From SAR324 cluster bacterium (GTDB taxonomy: Bacteria; SAR324; NAC60-12): a stretch of 53,664 nucleotides of DNA. The position numbers and the translations under genes were made by a program. Shown here piece after piece: positions 1-8,449 of this stretch. The DNA is taken from positions 1 through 53,664 of the forward strand of contig JADGAT010000029.1 in NCBI GenBank assembly GCA_015231885.1, read 5' to 3'. The notes under the pieces are model-generated. The model saw nothing but the letters and a program-made list of their open reading frames with translations. It had not been told where the DNA came from and searched no databases. How positions within the stretch are numbered: the stretch's first letter is position 1; each line of letters starts with the position of its first letter.

Positions 1-284
1 CCGAAGAATCACCAGGAGAAGCGATAGGCCCCAAAGCCGCGATTCTTTATGACTTAGATATCAACTGTTTGGTTATTCATCATAAATTAGAAATTTATCT
101 TCGCTATAACAAGCACTATTATCAGCATGAAACAATTGAGAAGATTGGAGCAAACTTCAAGCAGCAACTGAAAGAAATTATTCACTACTGTATGCAAATC
201 AAAGAGACTCACATCACTCCCAGTGATATTGACTATGATGGTTTGAACATTGATGAGCTAGACGAAGTATTGAACAGTTTGTAA
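1..284 (+). CDS. NRPS, 3' end only (C-terminal part of an epimerization-type domain)
   Basis: The reading frame is open from base 3 to a TAA at 282-284, so the gene enters from the left and has no start here. The roughly 93 visible residues match the end of an NRPS epimerization (or condensation-family) domain: a GPKAA...YDLDIN strand, HHKLEIYLRYN, then a helix with ETIEKIGANFKQQLKEIIHYC. The protein closes with a THITPSDIDYDGLNIDELDEVL tail. That PSD...L..DELD ending is typical of COM donor tails on NRPS proteins ending in an E domain. It implies at least one more NRPS protein upstream, belonging to the same pathway as the operon at 4710-30217. The upstream domains cannot be seen, so E rather than C is an inference. 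Confidence 0.8.
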   Translation, partial: EESPGEAIGPKAAILYDLDINCLVIHHKLEIYLRYNKHYYQHETIEKIGANFKQQLKEIIHYCMQIKETHITPSDIDYDGLNIDELDEVLNSL

Positions 285-296
285 AACACAAAACTG

Positions 297-1403
297 TTAA
301 TTTGCAGGATGGTAGGTCTCTTTCAATACCTTATTGATCATCACTTCATGAAATTTATTCGGCTCCTCATAAGGCACCATATGTGCTGAACTCTCAAAAG
401 GAATCAATTCTTTTTTGGGTGCTTTTAAATTGTGGAGAAATTTTTCTGCTAACACAAAGGCGGTTTGATAATCATGCCGCCCTTGTAAAATATAGATGGG
501 GATTTTTAATTCTTTAATTTCACTCATCAAATCAAATTCGAGCACGCGGTCAAAGAGGAGTGTCACAGAAAACTCTTCTCCATCAAAATACCCCAGTTTG
601 TCACTCAAAGAGTATTCTCTGAAAAAGACAATGGGCTTACCCAGGATTGTATAAAAATTATCAGCCTGATAAACAGCACCACCAAAGGCCCGCACCCATT
701 GCCGTTGCTTTATCATGTCCATTGCTCCTCCTTTATATTTACCATCCACTGGGGCACCTAATGCTTCCAAGGATTGAAGAGCTTCTGTATTTTTATTTTT
801 TTTTGCGGTCTCCCAAACAAATTGATAACTGAGCATTTCACTCTGTTTCTGGTTGGCAACCTGCCCAATGCCGACATAGGCATAATAGTCATCAGGGTAT
901 CCATGGGCAGTGCGAATACCTAGATAAGACCCCCAGGAATGTCCCAATAAATAAATTTTCTTCTGGTTAAACCGCTTTTTTAAATATTGTGTCAACTCAT
1001 GAACATCTGAAATAAATTGCGAGATCGTCATAGATTCTGGTGGAATATTTGGAGAATAAGATCGGCCTGCACCGCGTTGGTCCCAGTTGACAACGACAAA
1101 ATGGTTTTCCAATTCTTGATTATAATACACAAAATGGGGAGATTGTGGAGTTCCTGGACCTCCGTGCAACAAGAGAAGCACTGGATTGTTAACATTACGT
1201 CCTCTCATCAAAACAAATTGTTTCAGCCCCCCTAATTCAACAAATTCGATGACAGCCACACTGTCTGGCACAGGATTCCCCTGGTCATCTTTAATGGGAG
1301 CCGTAGTTCCAGGACTGATGAAGATTAGCCAAATCCATACCACCCCAAGCAGGCTGCATAAAACAATGAAAACTCCAATACGGAGCCTGAATATTTTTTT
1401 CAT
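297..1403 (-). CDS. Membrane-anchored alpha/beta hydrolase, S33 proline-iminopeptidase-like
   Basis: The 368-residue protein starts with a positively charged N-terminus and one hydrophobic segment (about residues 9-30), so it is probably tethered to the inner membrane with the catalytic domain outside. The alpha/beta-hydrolase signatures are clear: oxyanion HGGPGTPQSP near 80-89, NWDQRGAGRS near 106-115, nucleophile Ser156 in GHSWGS, likely acid Asp311 in GRHDYQ, and His341 in SSAHMVPYEEP. This set is typical of the prolyl aminopeptidase/S33 family. The gene is convergent with the NRPS fragment, with 12 bases between stops. Because the cluster shows no thioesterase, this enzyme is a candidate for trimming or releasing a peptide product, but the link is positional only. 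A housekeeping peptidase or esterase is equally possible. Confidence 0.85.
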   Translation of the reverse strand: MKKIFRLRIGVFIVLCSLLGVVWIWLIFISPGTTAPIKDDQGNPVPDSVAVIEFVELGGLKQFVLMRGRNVNNPVLLLLHGGPGTPQSPHFVYYNQELENHFVVVNWDQRGAGRSYSPNIPPESMTISQFISDVHELTQYLKKRFNQKKIYLLGHSWGSYLGIRTAHGYPDDYYAYVGIGQVANQKQSEMLSYQFVWETAKKNKNTEALQSLEALGAPVDGKYKGGAMDMIKQRQWVRAFGGAVYQADNFYTILGKPIVFFREYSLSDKLGYFDGEEFSVTLLFDRVLEFDLMSEIKELKIPIYILQGRHDYQTAFVLAEKFLHNLKAPKKELIPFESSAHMVPYEEPNKFHEVMINKVLKETYHPAN

Positions 1404-1647
1404 AATCGATTATGCTTGTGTTGAGTTGATAATAAGATGTACTTTTATGCAATGAAAGAATCCATGATTCACTACCTGCTTGTCAACCATAAATTTTGTT
1501 TAAAACTCAAAACCTGTACAAATAGAAGCTCACAAGTCAATTAATTTGATAATATATTGGAGATTCGCTAACATTCTAGACACGCTAAGTCATGGGCACT
1601 TCCGCTAACTAAGTTCGAAACCGTTTAGATTACTAAAGGATAATTTA

Positions 1648-3534
1648 ATGAGTATTAAAAGAAAAGTTGCGTTCATTGAGCTTCATGCGTTTCAAGGAGT
1701 TTATCCTCTTGCTTCCGGATATCTGCAAGCGGTTGCTTGTCAAAATCCTCAGGTGATGGAACATTTCGCATTTGAAGCACACTCTCTGTGCATCAATGAT
1801 GTGACATTTGAAGATAAATTGAATGAAATGAACGCAGATGTTTATGCGTTTTCCTGTTATGTCTGGAATATGGGATTTATCAAGCGCTGGTTGCCCATTT
1901 TGCTGGAAAAACAACACAATGCTCAAGTCATCCTTGGGGGCCCTCAGGTGATGAACAAAGCAGATCGCTATTTAAGCCCACATCATGAAAATGTTGTTCT
2001 CTGTAATGGAGAAGGAGAGCACACTTTTGTCAATTACCTGATACAACTTTGCTCGGGAAAACCCGATTTTCAACAAATAAATGGACTCAGTTTTTATCAG
2101 GATAACATCCTTCTCACGAATCCAAAACAAGACCGAATCAAAGATCTGAATGAGATCCCGTCTCCCTACCTGCAAGGGTTCTTCAACTCTCAGGAATATG
2201 TTTGGGCGCTGATTGAAACGAATCGTGGCTGTCCCTTCAAATGTACTTATTGTTTTTGGGGAGCAGCAACTAATGCAAAAGTCTACAAGACCGATTTAGA
2301 ACGTGTTAAGGCAGAGATTACCTGGCTTAGTAAAAATAGGGCTATTTACCTTTTTATTGCTGATGCCAATTTTGGGATGCTTCACAGAGATGTTGAGATT
2401 GCTCAACATATTGCCGAGTGCAAGGAGAAGAACGGTTATCCTATGACGGTATATTTCAGTTCCTCTAAAAATACTCCTGAGCGAGTGACCGAAATTACAA
2501 AAATTTTGAGCAAGGCAGGGCTGGTAGCTACTCAACCGATCTCTATGCAGACCATGGATGCGAAAACCTTGGAAAGTGTGAAAAGAGACAACATCAAACA
2601 AAGCAGTTATACCCGTCTGCAGGAAGAATTGAACCGAAGTAAACTTTCGTCATTTATGGAGATGATATGGCCACTTCCAGGGGAAACTCTGAGTTCTTTC
2701 AAAAATGGCCTAGGGCAGCTTTGTCGTGCTGGAGCGGATTCATTCATTATTTATCCTCTTTTGCTGATCAATAATGTTGAAATGGACAATCAGCGCGCAG
2801 AGTTTGAATTTCAAGTGAGTGAGGATGCAGACCCTAATAGTGAAGCTCAAATAGTGATTGGAACCAGGGATGTCTCTAATGACGATTATCAAGAGGGAGT
2901 ACGGTTCAGTTATCACGTCACCAGCCTGCACAGTTTGAGGGGATTGAAATATACAGGTCGTTATCTCGATTCATCTGGAATTGTTTCTTTCACACAGCTA
3001 ATATCAGCCTTCACCGACTTTTGTCATCACGTCAACAATGAGCCCTACATCGATTATATCGAAGATACTATTGCTGTATCAGGACAAAGTAAGTACAGCT
3101 CTGTGGGAGGAATTCTTCATGTTGCATTGCATGAAAACCGTGCTGAGTTTGACGAACTGCTCCTGAATTTCATGAATTCTTTGTATTTACTGAATGACGA
3201 CTATGTCCGGTTTTTATTTGAACTCGATTTGTTGAATCGTCCATATGTCTACAGCAATACCCCAATTAGCAATGGACAGGGTATTATCGAAAATATAAGC
3301 ATTGTTTCTCAAGAAGCCGGTTGTTATACTGTTAAGATCCCTCATAAGTACCAGGAACTCACCAGGAATCTCCTAGGTTTTGAAAAAGAGGAAACTGTTG
3401 ATCATTTAAAAATCAAATACCGCACAACACAAATGCCTTATATGAAGGGAAAATCCTATGATGACAACTTTTCCTATTGCCAGGATAAACTGCATAAAAT
3501 GACTAGTATTTTACCCGTGTGGAGTGTGATGTAG
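1648..3534 (+). CDS. B12-binding-type radical SAM protein
   Basis: The protein has 628 residues. The N-terminal half (about 1-150) looks like a Rossmann-type cobalamin-binding domain: [10 protein letters not shown], then QVILGGPQV, then NGEGEHTF. It is followed by a radical SAM core with Cys195, Cys199 and Cys202 in [10 protein letters not shown], which bind the 4Fe-4S cluster. FIADANFGM and LPGETLSSF are further markers of this family. Members often methylate unactivated carbons or rearrange skeletons in natural-product pathways, but the family is broad and the substrate cannot be read from sequence. No DXHXX-H cobalamin-ligand motif was recognised, so 'base-off' B12 binding is unproven. A purine-rich AAAGGA precedes the ATG. 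It stands alone, followed by a dispersed repeat, and may be a tailoring enzyme for the adjacent NRPS/PKS cluster. Confidence 0.8.
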   Translation: MSIKRKVAFIELHAFQGVYPLASGYLQAVACQNPQVMEHFAFEAHSLCINDVTFEDKLNEMNADVYAFSCYVWNMGFIKRWLPILLEKQHNAQVILGGPQVMNKADRYLSPHHENVVLCNGEGEHTFVNYLIQLCSGKPDFQQINGLSFYQDNILLTNPKQDRIKDLNEIPSPYLQGFFNSQEYVWALIETNRGCPFKCTYCFWGAATNAKVYKTDLERVKAEITWLSKNRAIYLFIADANFGMLHRDVEIAQHIAECKEKNGYPMTVYFSSSKNTPERVTEITKILSKAGLVATQPISMQTMDAKTLESVKRDNIKQSSYTRLQEELNRSKLSSFMEMIWPLPGETLSSFKNGLGQLCRAGADSFIIYPLLLINNVEMDNQRAEFEFQVSEDADPNSEAQIVIGTRDVSNDDYQEGVRFSYHVTSLHSLRGLKYTGRYLDSSGIVSFTQLISAFTDFCHHVNNEPYIDYIEDTIAVSGQSKYSSVGGILHVALHENRAEFDELLLNFMNSLYLLNDDYVRFLFELDLLNRPYVYSNTPISNGQGIIENISIVSQEAGCYTVKIPHKYQELTRNLLGFEKEETVDHLKIKYRTTQMPYMKGKSYDDNFSYCQDKLHKMTSILPVWSVM

Positions 3535-3560
3535 TATTTCAGTAGTCCTCTCAATTGCTT

Positions 3561-3714
3561 AGGAATGCTCAAACAATAACTTAGCAAATGTGTCTTTTCA
3601 ACGATCTTCTGCATTGCTTTACCAGTTACGTAGCAAGCTCTGCACCCGATAAAACGCCTTGAACCTCGATGAAAATCCTGCGTAACTTTCACATGTTATT
3701 ATTTTCGCCTTCCT
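3561..3714 (-). repeat. Left copy of a ~155-bp dispersed repeat, inverted relative to 50686-50843
   Basis: The reverse complement of this stretch aligns with 50686-50843 with 5 mismatches and one 4-base gap by hand count. It starts AGGAAGGCGAAAATAATAAC and ends GTTTGAGCATTCCT on the minus strand. Both copies keep a short open frame with the core DFHRGSRRFIG...ACYVTGKAMQKIVEKT, but the frame has no domain I recognise and runs out differently at each copy. No transposase or terminal repeat is visible. It most likely belongs to a non-autonomous or decayed repeat family. Confidence 0.9.
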
Positions 3715-4370
3715 TATGGAAGATTGAGCATTGATATATTTTTCTTATGAATGAATACATCTTTTGCTACTTTTCCAATGACATTATTAGCCAGCGCATC
3801 CATTGCGCCACATGCGATACCTCCCACAACAGGAATGAGTCTGCCTAAATGTATTCCTCCCTTTTGTCCAAATTTTGCAACTAGTTTAAACCCAATAGCC
3901 TTGTTAATCTCTCTGATGACTTCAATAGGAATGCCGTACACCATCCTTTGAGTCAGATTGACTCCAGCCTGAATGCCTACATCCGTGAGGAGATCACGAA
4001 CAGCATTTCCACAAAGGCATGCCAATACGAGCGTTTTTACTTTTTCATCACGAACGTCATAGTCTCCCATGATCGCAATTGCCGCAATCATCCGTACTTG
4101 TAAAAATATACCATAACTGATCGTTGTCGGGAGGGTCACGGGTAAAAATACAAAGCCTCCCAACCCACTAACAAATCCGGCAGTCCCTGTTCTTGTATTT
4201 TGTCCTCGGATTAAAGCATTAACTTGATTTTCCAGAGACCCAGATGGCTTACGGAACTTATTAGCCAAATCTTCAGCAGAATCCACATGACGGACCCCAG
4301 GATCTAGTGCTTTTTCATAGGCCCATTCCAGTGTTTTCCTGATCTTGTCTTCTATTGCCTCTTTGTTCAT
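3714..4370 (-). CDS. EcsC family protein
   Basis: This 218-residue protein resembles the EcsC family (PF12787). Supporting features are a central glycine-rich hydrophobic stretch with TAGFVSGLGGFVFLPVTLP (about 62-80), the family-typical VRMIAAIAIMGDYDVRDEKVKTLV, and a second glycine-rich hydrophobic segment near the C-terminus (LIPVVGGIACGAMDA). Family members are small membrane-associated proteins of poorly known role, named after a Bacillus gene linked to ABC-transporter and secretion phenotypes. The stop codon lies at the edge of the dispersed repeat at 3561-3714. The gene is divergent from the big biosynthetic operon across a 339-base spacer. Nothing suggests that it takes part in biosynthesis. 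Confidence 0.85.
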   Translation of the reverse strand: MNKEAIEDKIRKTLEWAYEKALDPGVRHVDSAEDLANKFRKPSGSLENQVNALIRGQNTRTGTAGFVSGLGGFVFLPVTLPTTISYGIFLQVRMIAAIAIMGDYDVRDEKVKTLVLACLCGNAVRDLLTDVGIQAGVNLTQRMVYGIPIEVIREINKAIGFKLVAKFGQKGGIHLGRLIPVVGGIACGAMDALANNVIGKVAKDVFIHKKNISMLNLP

Positions 4371-4709
4371 TTTGAATTTGTTATTTAAAATAATTCAGTC
4401 AACCATCTTTTTATAAATTTTCGTCTCGTGTTTTTATTCTGATTTTTCTATCATACAAAAATTTTGTTTATAATCATAGATGATAATATATGAATCTGGA
4501 GTTGAAAACGATGTCATTCCGGACTCGACCCGGAATTCAAAAGAATTCCCAGAGTTTTCTGGATGCCGGATCAAGTCCGGAATGGCAAATCACTTTTTGT
4601 AAAGCATTGTTTTGATAAAATAAATTTGAATTCCGGCTTCTCATATGATCATTGTAGTGAATATCAACACGTGGACAAAAGAATATAAGGAGGCAGTATT
4701 AGCAAGGTT
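4371..4709. other. 339-bp intergenic region upstream of the biosynthetic operon
   Basis: This divergent spacer must carry the promoter of the nine-gene operon starting at 4710. It contains a palindromic REP-like repeat (4512-4587) and AT-rich flanks. A strong Shine-Dalgarno-like AAGGAGG lies at 4687-4693, but its end is 16 bases from the ATG at 4710, longer than usual. A weaker AAGG lies immediately before the ATG. I could not assign a convincing -35/-10 pair and see no small ORF with support. Confidence 0.6.
4512..4587. repeat. REP-like palindromic dispersed repeat (CATTCCGGA type)
   Basis: The two arms, beginning TGTCATTCCGGACTCGACCC on the left and GGATGCCGGATCAAGTCCGG on the right, are near reverse complements flanking a short centre. 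This layout matches the widespread bacterial intergenic palindromes that read GTCATTCCGGACTTGATCCG. The RNA would form a long hairpin. It could act as a transcription attenuator or simply be a mobile-repeat relic. Confidence 0.75.
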
Positions 4710-7700
4710 ATGGAAAAAGACATGATGCAAGTACAAGAGCCATCAAAAAAATTAGCAATCAGTTACGGAGAACCACTGGCATCCGAAGTTAATGCTCCAA
4801 TCCGTTTAGCTGGTATTTTGGAACGGGCGGCACAGACAGACAAGAATCTGGTATATGTTCAGTCCGATGGCGCTCAACTTTCTCAATCCTATCAAGACTT
4901 GTGGCAGGATGCTCAGCGAATTCTGGCAGGTTTGAGAAAATTAGGCATAAAACCGCAAGACAAGATCATTTTTCAGATAGATAACTCCCAAGATTATGTT
5001 CCAGCATTTTGGGGCTGTATCCTAGGTGGTTTTATTCCTGTTCCTATTTCCATTTCTCCCACTTATCGAGAAGTGAACAGCACCCTCAATAAGCTCTATC
5101 ATGCCTGGCAAATGCTTGAAAATCCTTTGGTGCTGACTACTACGCGATTGGCTGACGATATTCGTTCTTTGTCAGGACTGTTAAACATAGAAAATTTTTC
5201 AGTGGAAACTGTAGATCATGTCAAGGCGAATGACCCTGATGAAACAATTCATTTGAGTGATCCTGATGATTTAACATTGCTGTTGTTGACTTCAGGAAGC
5301 ACAGGGCTGCCCAAAGCGGTGATGCTCACTCATAAAAATCTATTGAGCATGCTGAACGGGACGGGTCAAAAATTTAATTTTTCCAGCCAGGAAGTGATTC
5401 TCAACTGGATGCCCCTCGATCATGTCGGAGCGATTGTCTGTTTGATGTTGATGGCGGTGAATTTTCGCTGCAAACAAGTTCATGTTCCTACTGAATACAT
5501 TTTACAAAATCCGGTACGGTGGCTCGATTTGATTGATCAGCACAAAGCCTCAATTTCGTGGGCTCCCAATTTTGCTTTTGCTTTGATGAATGATCGGGCC
5601 GAAGAAATCAGAAAACACTCCTGGAATCTTTCTTCAATGAATTTTTTGATCAATGCGGGAGAACAAATTGCTACCAAAACCATCCGTACCTGTTTGAAGC
5701 TTCTCCAGCCCCACGGCTTGCCTTCTCACGCAACACGTCCTGCCTTTGGCATGTCAGAAACCTGCTCAGGGATCTCTTTTTCAGAAGGATTTTCCCTGGA
5801 AAATTCATCAGATGATATGCCTTTTGTTGAATTAGGACCGCCGATTTGCGGGTCGGCGCTTCGTATTGCAGATGATGAAGATCATGTGCTCCCGGAAAGG
5901 GAAGTGGGCCGGCTGCAAGTAAAAGGACCTTCGGTGACGAGCGGCTACTATAAAAATCCTGAAAAAAATAAAGAAGTTTTTTCAGCTGATGGCTGGTTCA
6001 ATACCGGAGATCTCGGCTATTTAGAAAATGGTCGTCTGGTTCTGACTGGCCGTGAAAAAGATGACATTATTATCAATGGAGTCAATTATTACAGCCATGA
6101 AATTGAAGCCGTTGTTGAAGAACTCGATGAAATAGAAACTTCTTATACTGCGGCATGCCCTGTACGAAATGCCAATAGCAAAACGGATCAGTTGGCAGTG
6201 TTTTTCCATGCTTCAGTTACCGAACATGATGATCTCAAATCCTTGATGAAAAAGATACGGGGAACGGTTGCTAAAAAGATAGGAGTGAACCCCGAGTACA
6301 TGATTCCCGTTGAAAAAAAAAGAATCCCCAAGACGGCTATTGGAAAAATCCAGCGACCTCAGCTCAGTCAGCAGTTTGAAGAAGGTGCATTTGATACCAT
6401 TCTTCTGCAGTTTGGAATTGACCGCGAGAAGGTTGCCCGTAAGGGGGAAGATCAGCAAGTCCGCCAAGTTGTCGAATCAGGGCAGGGTGCTACTATCCTG
6501 GAAGAATTGGAAAAAGGAGCCGCAGCATGGTTGTACCAGCCTGTTTGGGAATCTCGAGAACGAGTATCTTTTGAGAAATCCATAGAAAAACAAACGGGTC
6601 GATGGTTCGTGTTTACGGACCAAACAGGGGTTGGACAACAGTTGATAGAAAAATTAAAACAGAATGGAAACGATTGTATTGTCGTTTCTGCTGGACAATC
6701 TTATCAAAAATTAGATTCCAAAAATTACTGTATCAATCCTGCCAATTCTGCAGATTTTGTGCAGTTGTTTCAAGAGCTTCTCGAGGAGAAATGCCGTGGT
6801 ATCGTCCATTTATGGAGTTTGGATCAGAAAAGTGAGTCTGTGGATTTTGAACTTTCTCAAAAACTGGGTTGGGAAAGTGTATTGTATCTGGTACAGGCAC
6901 TGGTTCAAAGTGATGAATCCGACTTGCCTTTCCTTTCTATTGTAACTCGAGGCTCACAAGCTGTATTGCCTGATGATACTTTGCCGCAACCGCATTCTGC
7001 TTGCTTGTGGGGATTGGGAAAAGTCATTCCTCTGGAACACTCTAAATTGCTTTGCCGGTTGATTGATTTGGATGATTCAAAAGAGCAGGAGGGTTCTCAG
7101 TTTTTGTTGGAAGAGATGCACTCTTCTGATGGGGAAAACCAAGTAGCTTTTCGGCATGGGAAACGCCACATTGCCAGGTTGACCTCACATTCTAAGACGG
7201 AAGTAACGCAGGAACAGGTGCTGCATGACGATGGCAGTTATCTGATTGCAGGAGGTTGCCGCGGATTAGGTTTGCTGGTTGCCCAATGGTTAGCTGATCA
7301 AGGAGCAAAGCACCTGATTCTTGTGGGGCGCAGTGGTGCGTCCAATAATACACAAGCTGTAGTCGAACAGCTGGAGCAAAAAGGTGTTAAAATTTTGGTG
7401 ATACAGGCCGATATTGGGGATTATCAAAATGCCGTTCAGATGATGACAGAAGTGAAAAAAACAATGCCTTCGCTGCGTGGTATTTTCCACACAGCTGGGG
7501 TTGTCGATGATTCCACACTGCTCGAAGAAAATAGAAATCATTTCAATCAGGTTCTTTTTCCTAAAGTACAAGGAAGCTGGCATTTGCATACACTGACCCA
7601 AGATATACCTCTTGATTTCTTTGTTGGTTTCTCTTCGATTGCTTCTCTATTTGGTGCTGAAGCAAAGGCCAGTTATGCAGCGGCTAATGCTTTCATGGAT

Positions 7701-8444
7701 GCCTTGATGTATCACCGCTGCAGCAAAGGTTTGCCTGGATTGAGTATCAATTGGGGGCCTTGGGCAGAAGCTGGAATGGTTGCGAATGATGAGCGGATTC
7801 AAAAGAGATGGGCTGCTCAAGGGCTAGGCAGCATTCCCTCCAAAAAAGGACTTGATGCTCTCCAATTGCTGCTTCAAGGGAAATTTGCACAAGTTGCGGT
7901 GATGCCTGTCGTGTGGGGGCCTTTCTTACAAAAATTTCTTGGACTGAATCAACTGCCATTCCTGGAAGCATTTGAACATGAATTATCTGACACATCGGCT
8001 GGAACGACTATCCCAATCCTAAAGCAATTGGAACAAGCTTCGGCCAGAGAACGCCGTACTCAATTGGCAGCACACATTTGTGATCAGGTTGCGGCATTAT
8101 TGAATTTGGAATCTACTGAGCAAATTGAGTTACAGGAAAGTCTTTTTGATTTGGGAGTTGACTCTTTAACAGTGGTCGAACTAAGAGACCGGTTTGAATC
8201 CAGCCTGGGATGTTCTCTTCCTTCTACTTTATTATTTGATTATCCCACGGTAGACTCACTTGTTGAATACTTTGCGACTGAAGTTATAGAGATGGATATG
8301 CCTGCTTCTGATGACAACTTAGTGAATACTGAGGAGACGGTTTCTCCATCTTCTGATGACGAATTACAAGACCTTACCGAAGATGAACTTGGATCACTTT
8401 TGGATACAAAACTGAGTAACATTGAAAAAAATATGGGATCATAA
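4710..8444 (+). CDS. Loading protein: acyl-AMP ligase / ketoreductase / ACP, no KS
   Basis: This 1244-residue protein probably activates and loads the starter acid. The domain order starts with an ANL-superfamily acyl ligase (about 25-590; TSGSTG at 194-199, FGMSET, GWFNTGDLG, GREKDDIIINGVNYY, terminal lysine in TAIGKIQ). A full two-part ketoreductase follows (structural half about 620-840, catalytic half about 845-1030). Its NADPH site reads GGCRGLG, and Ser976, Tyr989 and Asn993 are intact. A VVDD motif is consistent with a B-type KR. The ACP (about 1085-1165) has Ser1152 in GVDSLTVVE. The acidic tail ELQDLTEDELGSLLDTKL looks like a docking segment. There is no KS or AT. The KR-ACP half strongly resembles the two PKS proteins that follow, so it probably arose by replacing a module's KS-AT with a ligase. 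It is first in the operon, 5 bases from the next gene. Confidence 0.88.
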   Translation: MEKDMMQVQEPSKKLAISYGEPLASEVNAPIRLAGILERAAQTDKNLVYVQSDGAQLSQSYQDLWQDAQRILAGLRKLGIKPQDKIIFQIDNSQDYVPAFWGCILGGFIPVPISISPTYREVNSTLNKLYHAWQMLENPLVLTTTRLADDIRSLSGLLNIENFSVETVDHVKANDPDETIHLSDPDDLTLLLLTSGSTGLPKAVMLTHKNLLSMLNGTGQKFNFSSQEVILNWMPLDHVGAIVCLMLMAVNFRCKQVHVPTEYILQNPVRWLDLIDQHKASISWAPNFAFALMNDRAEEIRKHSWNLSSMNFLINAGEQIATKTIRTCLKLLQPHGLPSHATRPAFGMSETCSGISFSEGFSLENSSDDMPFVELGPPICGSALRIADDEDHVLPEREVGRLQVKGPSVTSGYYKNPEKNKEVFSADGWFNTGDLGYLENGRLVLTGREKDDIIINGVNYYSHEIEAVVEELDEIETSYTAACPVRNANSKTDQLAVFFHASVTEHDDLKSLMKKIRGTVAKKIGVNPEYMIPVEKKRIPKTAIGKIQRPQLSQQFEEGAFDTILLQFGIDREKVARKGEDQQVRQVVESGQGATILEELEKGAAAWLYQPVWESRERVSFEKSIEKQTGRWFVFTDQTGVGQQLIEKLKQNGNDCIVVSAGQSYQKLDSKNYCINPANSADFVQLFQELLEEKCRGIVHLWSLDQKSESVDFELSQKLGWESVLYLVQALVQSDESDLPFLSIVTRGSQAVLPDDTLPQPHSACLWGLGKVIPLEHSKLLCRLIDLDDSKEQEGSQFLLEEMHSSDGENQVAFRHGKRHIARLTSHSKTEVTQEQVLHDDGSYLIAGGCRGLGLLVAQWLADQGAKHLILVGRSGASNNTQAVVEQLEQKGVKILVIQADIGDYQNAVQMMTEVKKTMPSLRGIFHTAGVVDDSTLLEENRNHFNQVLFPKVQGSWHLHTLTQDIPLDFFVGFSSIASLFGAEAKASYAAANAFMDALMYHRCSKGLPGLSINWGPWAEAGMVANDERIQKRWAAQGLGSIPSKKGLDALQLLLQGKFAQVAVMPVVWGPFLQKFLGLNQLPFLEAFEHELSDTSAGTTIPILKQLEQASARERRTQLAAHICDQVAALLNLESTEQIELQESLFDLGVDSLTVVELRDRFESSLGCSLPSTLLFDYPTVDSLVEYFATEVIEMDMPASDDNLVNTEETVSPSSDDELQDLTEDELGSLLDTKLSNIEKNMGS

Positions 8445-8449
8445 CAAGC

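Noticed and set aside
297..1403. Type II thioesterase of the NRPS/PKS
   Set aside because: The N-terminal membrane anchor and the HGGPGTPQSP and NWDQRGAGRS signatures fit S33 peptidases better than TEII enzymes.
3474..3692. Minus-strand frame in the left repeat (starts KVTQDFHRGSRRFIG)
   Set aside because: It shares only the repeat-encoded core with the right copy, then runs antisense into the radical SAM gene. Probably not a gene.
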